In this document: positions 6,838-12,255 of the stretch, in pieces
How the letters are laid out: the number at the start of each line of letters is the position of its first letter
Position numbering within the stretch: position 1 is the first letter of the stretch
Origin: Nitrospirota bacterium
GTDB taxonomy: Bacteria; Nitrospirota; Thermodesulfovibrionia; Thermodesulfovibrionales; Dissulfurispiraceae
Assembly: GCA_040752355.1 (NCBI GenBank)
Contig: JBFMHE010000001.1
Span: forward strand, 1 to 64,000
Direction of reading: 5' to 3'
Length of the DNA stretch: 64,000 nucleotides
The notes under the pieces: model-generated
Told to the model about the DNA's origin: nothing
The model's input: the letters and a program-made list of their open reading frames with translations, nothing else
The model's database searches: none
Translations under genes and position numbers: made by a program

Positions 6838-7674
6838 ATGAACGAGACCAACCCCCGCTTCTGGGAGATCTTCTTCGAGGTTTACGAGGATCTGCCCCGT
6901 CAAGGTCCAGGCAACCGCACTTGCGCCGCCAGAGCCCTTGGCCTTTGCAGCGAACTGCGGGAATTCCCCGCAATCCTCGACTTGGGGTGCGGTGTCGGCG
7001 GACAGACGCTCCAGCTCGCCGAACTGACGTCCGGTTCTATCGTGGCAATCGATAGCCATGCGCCGAGCATCGAACGGCTGCGGGCGGCCATCTCGGAGCG
7101 CGGGCTTTCGCAGCGCGTCAGCGCGATCGTCGGAGACATGGCCCGTCCCGAGCAACCGCTTGAAAGTTTCGATCTCATTTGGTCGGAGGGTGCGCTCTAC
7201 AGCATCGGTCTGCGGAACGCCCTTCACGTCTGCCATGGATTGGTCCGCCCGGGCGGCTACCTTGCGTTCACCGACGCGGTCTGGCGCAAGGAGAACCCGC
7301 CTCGCATAGTCAAGGCCAGTTTCGACATGGACTATCCGACCATGGGGTGGCTGGACGACGATGTGGCAGCGATACAAAACTGCGGATTCGAGCTCGTCGG
7401 GCACTTCACGCTTCCTGATGAAGCATGGTGGGACGATTTCTACGCCCCCATGGAGACTCGTATTGCTGAGTTGCGCGGCAAATATGCCAACGATATTGAA
7501 GCCTCGGCCATACTCGACCAACTCGCCGAGGAGCCCGAGATGCACCGCCGCTATTCCGACTTCTATGCTTATGAGTTCTTCGTGGCACGCCGTCCCTTTC
7601 ACAGTCGCGGCCCGGAGACGAACGAAGCGCTCGAACAATGCGTTCCAGCTGACGCGGACAAGCCGCGCCGCTGA
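6838..7674 (+). CDS. Class I SAM-dependent methyltransferase (cassette cargo)
   Basis: This 278-residue protein has motif I ILDLGCGVGGQTLQLAEL (about residues 42-59), the acidic strand IVAIDS (motif II), VGDMARP, and FDLIWSEGALYSIG (motif IV), followed by GYLAFTDAVWRKE. Small-molecule methyltransferases of the UbiE/MenG type share this layout, and the substrate is unknown. The gene is clearly GC-richer than the other cassettes, which points to a different donor. Its last 15 codons lie within the attC (7630-7674), so the extreme C-terminus is attC-encoded. Confidence 0.85.
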   Translation: MNETNPRFWEIFFEVYEDLPRQGPGNRTCAARALGLCSELREFPAILDLGCGVGGQTLQLAELTSGSIVAIDSHAPSIERLRAAISERGLSQRVSAIVGDMARPEQPLESFDLIWSEGALYSIGLRNALHVCHGLVRPGGYLAFTDAVWRKENPPRIVKASFDMDYPTMGWLDDDVAAIQNCGFELVGHFTLPDEAWWDDFYAPMETRIAELRGKYANDIEASAILDQLAEEPEMHRRYSDFYAYEFFVARRPFHSRGPETNEALEQCVPADADKPRR

Positions 7675-7689
7675 GCTTTGGCGTTCGCA
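7630..7689 (+). other. attC site 10
   Basis: R'' CTCGAAC (7630-7636) is the exact complement of GTTCGAG at 6810. R' is GTTCGCA (7683-7689). The interior (GCTGACGCGGACAAGCCGCG) is of a different type from the dominant array attC and resembles gammaproteobacterial sites. Confidence 0.88.
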
Positions 7690-7749
7690 GCCACAGAGGA
7701 TAGGCTTCAGTAATGGCAAAAAATGCATTGTCATCGATTCTGGTGAAAC

Positions 7750-8448
7750 ATGAGCACATACTGTGATTTGCATCTCCATCTGGGAGGAAGCGTTTCTCCG
7801 GAGCTGGTGAGGCGGTTTGCCCAATCAGATCACGACGAGCACGCGCTCGAAGCGCTGGCCGAGGCCGATGTGCTGACCTTGTTTCAGGTCGTTCATCGTC
7901 TTGTGCAGTCGCCGGAGCGGGTTGAAATCGCGACAGAAAATGTGATCACCACCAGTACCACTGATTATCTGGAGCTCCGGAGCACTCCCAGAGCATTTTC
8001 TTCGGAGGCGTCGTTTCGTCCCTATGTAGAAGCTTTTGTATCGGCCTTGCGTCGATACCCTGACAAGGCCAGGGGAATACTCAGCATTGATCGCTATAAA
8101 CACGATCTTACTACCGCGCGGGACATTATCGCACTTGCGCTGGAGTATCCCGATTGTATTGTCGGCATCGATATTTCCGGCGTTAATCCCCCGGGAACTC
8201 GTACCTTGCGGGGAAACGACCTGGCCGCGTGCATTGAAATCATCCTGGACAGCCCGTTGGGATTGGCCATCCACGTGGGGGAATTGGAGAGCGAAAAAGA
8301 TCAGCGCGACAACACCGCCGCGTTGACGGCCATTGATCGCCGGCTGCAGCGGGACGACGATTGTATATTTACTGAGAAAAATGGGAAAGAATATTTCTGG
8401 ACTGAAAGTAAATGCAAAGGGTTTGAGACGAGACCAGCCACCGATTAA
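7750..8448 (+). pseudogene. Truncated adenosine-deaminase-like gene with a foreign tail
   Basis: The first ~190 residues follow the adenosine deaminase/AMP deaminase barrel. HLHLGGSVSPELVRR holds the first metal-binding His-x-His, then come YLELRSTPRAF and GIDISG, and LAIHVGELE holds the next metal His and catalytic Glu. The protein then stops matching. The essential later motifs (the HxIGHG histidine pair and the final S-x-N-x-D-D aspartates) are absent, and the last ~40 residues look unrelated. Family members are about 330 residues, against 232 here. Cassette boundary evidence (see the attC at 8615) also shows a deletion in this cassette. Confidence 0.7.
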
Positions 8449-8608
8449 ATTTGAAAAGATATTTCTTGAATTCATTTTGAATTCCAAAGATACAAAGGAC
8501 ACCGATATTCAAAAAGCAAGTCATCTTGCTGAGGAGTCTGTCTGTCCGGTATGGCAAATGGTAAAGAATAATGTTTCCGTTACAACTGAGTATAAGATTA
8601 ATGCCTGA
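8345..8608 (+). pseudogene. 3' remnant of another cassette gene
   Basis: From about 8345, in a frame one base ahead of the deaminase-like gene, an open frame encodes KFEKIFLEFILNSKDTKD, then HLAEESVCPVWQMVKNN, and stops at 8608, just before an attC. No family is recognised. Its AT-rich composition contrasts with the GC-rich deaminase part upstream. I read it as the 3' end of a second cassette joined to the deaminase 5' part by deletion. The exact junction cannot be fixed by eye. Confidence 0.4.
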
Positions 8609-8614
8609 GCAGAC

Positions 8615-8671
8615 AGCCAACAAGCGCGTCGAGTGAGTCCCGAAAAACACGCTCCTCACGCGCGAGTTCAG
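8615..8671 (+). other. attC site 11 (R'' no longer matches its cassette start)
   Basis: R'' is AGCCAAC (8615-8621) and R' is GTTCAGG (8665-8671), with arms GCGCGTCGAGTGAG / CTCACGCGCGAG between them. The expected R'' for a cassette starting GTTCGCA (7683) would be TGCGAAC. The mismatch indicates that the left part of this cassette was lost. Confidence 0.75.
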
Positions 8672-8691
8672 GGCAAAATATAAAAAATAAC

Positions 8692-8736
8692 TTGACAACC
8701 AACCCTTAGAATAGTACTATAGCGCTATAATACTAT
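8692..8736 (+). promoter_or_regulatory. Cassette-borne sigma70 promoter overlapped by a 26-base palindrome
   Basis: TTGACA (8692-8697) and TACTAT (8715-8720) are 17 bases apart. A near-perfect palindrome, 12 of 13 positions, covers 8711-8736 (ATAGTACTATAGC / GCTATAATACTAT) and includes the -10. It is a likely operator for the DNA-binding protein encoded at 8753, suggesting autoregulation. Confidence 0.75.
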
Positions 8737-8752
8737 TAGCAAGGGAGGAGTT

Positions 8753-9148
8753 ATGAAAAGTATTGAGATTGATTTTGATGTAGAAAAGGCTCTGTTTATG
8801 CGTCGCTCTTCAGAAGAAGTCACTTATAATGATGTGTTGCGTGATCTGCTGGGATTGGGACCAAAGAAAACTGCAACGGCATTAACTGAAACAGTAGACA
8901 GCCGCAGAGATTGGGTTACAAAGGGCGTGCGGTTTCCCAGCGGTACAGAATTCCGTGCCACGTATAAAGGGCAGGCATATTACGGCAAAGTCGAGGACGG
9001 CGAGCTTGTTGTTCAAAACAAAAAATACGGCTCGCCTTCGGCTGCAGCTGTTGCCATTACAAATAACCCCGTCAACGGCTGGCACTTCTGGGAGTGTCGG
9101 GTACCTGGGAGCAGTTCTTGGAAAATGATAAAAACACTACGAAAATAG
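8753..9148 (+). CDS. Probable DNA-binding regulator: RHH/SeqA-like N-terminus plus RAMA/DUF4357-like domain
   Basis: This 131-residue protein has an N-terminal IEIDFDVEKALFMRRSSEEV then TYNDVLRDLLGL. The pattern matches a ribbon-helix-helix of the SeqA N-terminal type (strand, helix, then L-R-x-L-L-G). The C-terminal 80 residues (FPSGTEFRATYKGQAYYGKV, YGSPSAAAVAITNN, NGWHFWECR) fit the RAMA/DUF4357 domain, found with restriction-modification proteins and thought to bind DNA. Its promoter carries a long palindrome. GGGAGGAG lies just upstream of the ATG. It shares a cassette with a DUF4258/DUF2283 pair. Confidence 0.75.
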   Translation: MKSIEIDFDVEKALFMRRSSEEVTYNDVLRDLLGLGPKKTATALTETVDSRRDWVTKGVRFPSGTEFRATYKGQAYYGKVEDGELVVQNKKYGSPSAAAVAITNNPVNGWHFWECRVPGSSSWKMIKTLRK

Positions 9149-9202
9149 ACAAGGACATAGACCTAGTTCTCAATACTGTCTCGATAATGATAATATAAAG
9201 TC

Positions 9203-9466
9203 ATGGAAATTCAGATAGACCCTCATACTCTGGAGCGCGCCGAAGAACGCGGCACTAATGAAGCTGAAATTAAAGACGTGATCCATTCAGGCGCGGCAAT
9301 TCCTGCAAAGTACGAGCGCATCGGAAAAGCCAAGGTCTACGATTTCAAGCAAAGCAGGCATAATAAATATTATGAACACAAAAGAGTTGAAGTGTTCTAT
9401 CTGATTGAGGGGGACAAGATTATTACCGTAACAGTTTATGTCTTTTATGGGAAATGGGAGGTGTAG
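9203..9466 (+). CDS. DUF4258 family toxin-like protein
   Basis: This 87-residue protein starts IDPHTLERAEERGTNEAEIKDVIHSG and continues with a strand-rich second half: KVYDFKQSRHNKYYEHKRVEV, then FYLIEGDKIITVTVYVFYGKWE. H-x-x-x-R-x-x-x-R-G-x-x-x-x-x-V followed by I-T-V-x-x-x-Y is the DUF4258 pattern. The family is distantly related to RelE/BrnT-fold toxins and is often followed by DUF2283. The stop lies one base before the ATG of the DUF2283 gene. Confidence 0.85.
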   Translation: MEIQIDPHTLERAEERGTNEAEIKDVIHSGAAIPAKYERIGKAKVYDFKQSRHNKYYEHKRVEVFYLIEGDKIITVTVYVFYGKWEV

Positions 9467-9467
9467 C

Positions 9468-9680
9468 ATGAACATAGTTTATAATGACAAAACAGATTTG
9501 CTTTACATCAGACTTGACGACAGAAAACAGGATGTCGTCAACAAGAGGGTATCGGAAGATATTGTCCTTGATATTGGAGAAAACGACAAAATTATAGGAA
9601 TAGAAATACTTGATGCCTCAAAGCATGTGGCTCTTGATAAGCTTTTGCCTGTTAAATATGACATCACAAAAGCATCCTGA
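9468..9680 (+). CDS. DUF2283 family protein, putative antitoxin
   Basis: This 70-residue protein is a clear DUF2283 member: MNIVYNDKTDLLYIRLDDRK, then VSEDIVLDIGENDKIIGIEILDASK. The family sequence Y-D-x-x-x-D-x-L-Y-I-x-L and the D-x-x-G-x-I-x-G-I-E-I-L-D-A-S strand are intact. It follows a DUF4258 gene, a recurrent putative toxin-antitoxin arrangement. The start was set at 9468, preceded by GGGAGGTG, rather than the longer frame from 9438, which lies inside the upstream gene. Confidence 0.87.
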   Translation: MNIVYNDKTDLLYIRLDDRKQDVVNKRVSEDIVLDIGENDKIIGIEILDASKHVALDKLLPVKYDITKAS

Positions 9681-9708
9681 GATTCAGAACAGACACACCA
9701 ATATTAAA

Positions 9709-9777
9709 GCCCTGACATTTTACTTCATGGGATCGGCGGGAAACGGCCCCGCCTCCCCGTGAGTTCTAGCGTTCTCT
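9709..9777 (+). other. attC site 12, last of the array
   Basis: R'' CCTGAC (9711-9716) lacks one A compared with the CCTGAAC expected from GTTCAGG at 8665. R' is GTTCTCT (9771-9777). The interior is of the dominant type. No further attC follows, and chromosomal genes of different composition begin at 9980. Confidence 0.88.
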
Positions 9778-9979
9778 CTGCCAGTTGCTTCCGTTAATCC
9801 TCAGTGCTTGCAAGGAGAAAGAACTCTCGACGTGTCGGTGAACGCGCACCCTTCGGCGCACTTTTACCTCGTTTGTTTCCAGAAAAGCTTATAGTGCTGC
9901 GTCATATCTCTCCGCTTCATAAGAGACGGCTGTAAACGATATTTTTTATAATAGTAGTAATCTTAAGTGAAGGTGCAGA

Positions 9980-10789
9980 ATGACGAGAATCAAGAATCCG
10001 TTGGAACTCTACAAGGTGCTTCCGAAAACCAATTGCAGGCAGTGCTCGGCTCCGACATGTCTTGCCTTTTCCGCAGCGGTAATCAAAGGTGAGAAACACC
10101 TCGCCGATTGCCCTCATATCCCGGACAGCCTCACCGCGCCGCTTGCTGAGTCGATCACTACGCACAAGACCATGGAGCACCGGAGAGAAGAGGCGCTTGA
10201 GCAGTTAAGGAGTACGATAACGACGCCGATAGATCTCGCGTCGGCCGCGCAAAAGGTAGGAGCGGCTATCGTTAATGAAAAGCTGGCCGTCAAATGTCTC
10301 GGCAGGAGCTTTTTTGTAGACGCTCTGGGCAATGTTACCTCCGAATGTCATACCCACGCCGGTATGGCGTACATATTGCTCGACCATATTCTCCACAGCA
10401 ACGGCGCCGCTGTAGCGGGGCAATGGGTTCCGTTCGGAGAGCTGAAGAGAGGAGGGGCGATGAGCGCCCTCTTCGGGCAGACGTGCGAAAAGCCTTTAAA
10501 GAGGCTTGCCGATACCTATACGGATCTCTTCAAGGACCTCATCTATATTTTCAGCGGAGACCGGTCGACGAATATGTTTTCGTCCGATGTGTCTCTCATT
10601 TTATATCCTTTTCCTAAAGTACCTCTCCTTATCTGCTACTGGGAACCGGAAGGCGATATGGAGTCGTCCCTGCACCTATTCTTCGACTCCACAGTTGAGA
10701 GCCATTTAAGCATTGAATCGACCTATGCGCTCGGTGTGGGCTTGGCTGCGATGTTCGATAAGGTCGTCCTCAAACATAACAATACATAA
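9980..10789 (+). CDS. Fe-S cluster and DUF3786 domain protein
   Basis: This 269-residue protein starts with a four-cysteine Fe-S motif of the CFeSP/PF04060 type: NCRQCSAPTCLAF and later ADCPH (cysteines at about 15, 18, 23 and 40). The rest is DUF3786: KCLGRSFFVDALGNVTSECH, YILLDHIL, WVPFGELKRG, PLLICYWEPEGDMESSLHLFFDS. Such proteins occur in anaerobes with corrinoid or acetyl-CoA-pathway metabolism, but their reaction is unknown. It is the first chromosomal gene right of the integron array. A TATAAT at 9947-9952 lies a short distance upstream. Confidence 0.85.
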   Translation: MTRIKNPLELYKVLPKTNCRQCSAPTCLAFSAAVIKGEKHLADCPHIPDSLTAPLAESITTHKTMEHRREEALEQLRSTITTPIDLASAAQKVGAAIVNEKLAVKCLGRSFFVDALGNVTSECHTHAGMAYILLDHILHSNGAAVAGQWVPFGELKRGGAMSALFGQTCEKPLKRLADTYTDLFKDLIYIFSGDRSTNMFSSDVSLILYPFPKVPLLICYWEPEGDMESSLHLFFDSTVESHLSIESTYALGVGLAAMFDKVVLKHNNT

Positions 10790-10952
10790 TTCGGGGTAGG
10801 CATTTCCTTACCCTCCCTTTTCTTGCTCTCGCACCCGTGGTATCGTCTTAAAAAGGTTCGAAGGTGATCGCGTGGTTAAGGACGATCCCGGCATCGGGGC
10901 ATGGTTCTTTCTTTTGTTTGACATTTCTCCTGCGTTCACTCGAAAATACAGG

Positions 10953-11915
10953 ATGCTGAAGGCGCTCCAGGAAAAGGTCGTTTCCGGCGGCTCTCTCTCG
11001 CGAGACGAGGCGCGCTCGCTCACCGAGGTGTCGGGGCCGGATCTGTTCGAGCTCTTCGCCACGGCCGGCAGCATCCGTGCCGCCGCGGGGCAGAGCGCCG
11101 TCGACCTCTGCGCCATCGTGAATGCCAAATCCGGCGCCTGTCCCGAAGACTGCTCCTACTGTGCACAGTCGTCGAAGAGCGCCGCAGCAGCGACGATCTA
11201 TCCGCTGGTGAAAAAGGAGCTCGTGATCGAGAAGGCTGCCGAGGCGAAGGAGGCGGGGGTCAGGAGGTTCTGCATCGTCACCAGCGGAAGGAAGATCGGG
11301 AGACGGGAGCTCGGAGAGATAGGGGAGATGGTGCGCGAGCTGCGGAGCCTCGGCCTCTTGCCCTGCGCGACGCTGGGACTGCTCGATCGTGAGGAGCTCC
11401 GGGTCCTCAAGGACAGCGGCCTCGAACGCTACCACCATAACCTCGAGACATCGGAGCGCTTCTTCCCCGAGATATGCAGAACCCACACCTACCACGATAA
11501 GCTGAAGACCATCGAGGCAGCGCATGCCGCCGGTCTCTCGGTATGCTCCGGCGGGATCTTCGGCCTCGGTGAAACGTGGGACGACCGGATCGATATGGCC
11601 TTTGCCCTCAGGGAGCTCGCCGTCGATTCGGTGCCGATCAATTTCCTTATCCCCATCAGGGGAACGTCTCTCGGCGCACGGGAGTTCCTCCATCCCCTCG
11701 AGGCACTCAGGATCGTGAGCCTCTACCGTTTCATCCTTCCGCAGAAGCAGATCCGCATCTGCGGCGGAAGGATCCAGGTGCTCGGCGATTTCCATTCGAT
11801 GGTCTTCATGGCAGGCGCGGATTCGCTCCTCACCGGCAACTATCTCACCACCACGGGCCGGACTTACGAGGACGACCTCCGGCTCATCAGGCTGCACGGC
11901 CTGCGGGTTGCCTGA
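10953..11915 (+). CDS. bioB: Biotin synthase
   Basis: BioB is a radical-SAM enzyme that inserts sulfur into dethiobiotin. The cluster motif is CPEDCSYCAQS (C-x3-C-x2-C). Family landmarks follow: RFCIVTSGR, YHHNLETSERFF, VCSGGIFGLGETWDDRI, NFLIPIRGT, RICGGR and LLTGNYLTT. The frame is open from 10872, but the ATG at 10953 gives 320 residues, the usual length, and the extra N-terminal 27 residues have no family match. No other biotin gene is adjacent, so it stands alone between the DUF3786 gene and ppdK. Confidence 0.93.
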   Translation: MLKALQEKVVSGGSLSRDEARSLTEVSGPDLFELFATAGSIRAAAGQSAVDLCAIVNAKSGACPEDCSYCAQSSKSAAAATIYPLVKKELVIEKAAEAKEAGVRRFCIVTSGRKIGRRELGEIGEMVRELRSLGLLPCATLGLLDREELRVLKDSGLERYHHNLETSERFFPEICRTHTYHDKLKTIEAAHAAGLSVCSGGIFGLGETWDDRIDMAFALRELAVDSVPINFLIPIRGTSLGAREFLHPLEALRIVSLYRFILPQKQIRICGGRIQVLGDFHSMVFMAGADSLLTGNYLTTTGRTYEDDLRLIRLHGLRVA

Positions 11916-12125
11916 TCGCGTACCCGCCCCCGCTCCCTTTCTCCTCTCCGACGCTCCTGTTTATTCGGCCCTGTTTATTCGGCCCTGTTTATTCGGATTG
12001 ACGACAGGGAATTTATCGTCTATTCTTTAATAAATTGGGAAAATTACCCTTGTGCGCCCGCCGGGGCACGCAGCGGGGCCGAACCGCCGGGGGCTGCCAG
12101 AGGCTTCCGGTAGGGTGCTGTTTTC
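11916..12125. other. Gene-free region between bioB and ppdK
   Basis: This 340-base gap (to 12255) holds a 14-base tandem repeat, a very GC-rich stretch at 12054-12115, and the ppdK promoter. No reading frame of coding character and no recognisable riboswitch or small RNA was seen. Confidence 0.6.
11956..11996. repeat. Three tandem copies of a 14-base repeat
   Basis: CCTGTTTATTCGGC occurs at 11956-11969 and 11970-11983, and its first 13 bases at 11984-11996. The copies are perfect. The repeat lies 40 bases after the bioB stop and could vary in copy number by slippage. No function is visible. Confidence 0.9.
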
Positions 12126-12155
12126 TTGAAAAAATTTTGATGGGACTGGTATAGT
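12126..12155 (+). promoter_or_regulatory. Probable promoter of ppdK
   Basis: TTGAAA (12126-12131) is followed after 18 bases by TATAGT (12150-12155), with an extended -10 TGG just before it. This leaves a leader of about 95 bases before the ATG at 12256. Confidence 0.55.
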
Positions 12156-12255
12156 TAATGTACTCTGTGTCTTATCGCCTCAAAAGCCTTAAACGTACGC
12201 ATGTTGCAATGACGACACCAATACTTCTTAATCTATAACTCGCGGGAGGGCATTC

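Noticed and set aside
1-9777. Integron integrase gene or attI inside the window
   Set aside because: No tyrosine-recombinase motifs were found in any frame. The array polarity places intI to the left.
12054-12115. Possible riboswitch or small RNA upstream of ppdK
   Set aside because: The stretch is GC-rich and can fold, but no conserved motif of a known class (c-di-GMP, cobalamin, preQ1) could be matched.
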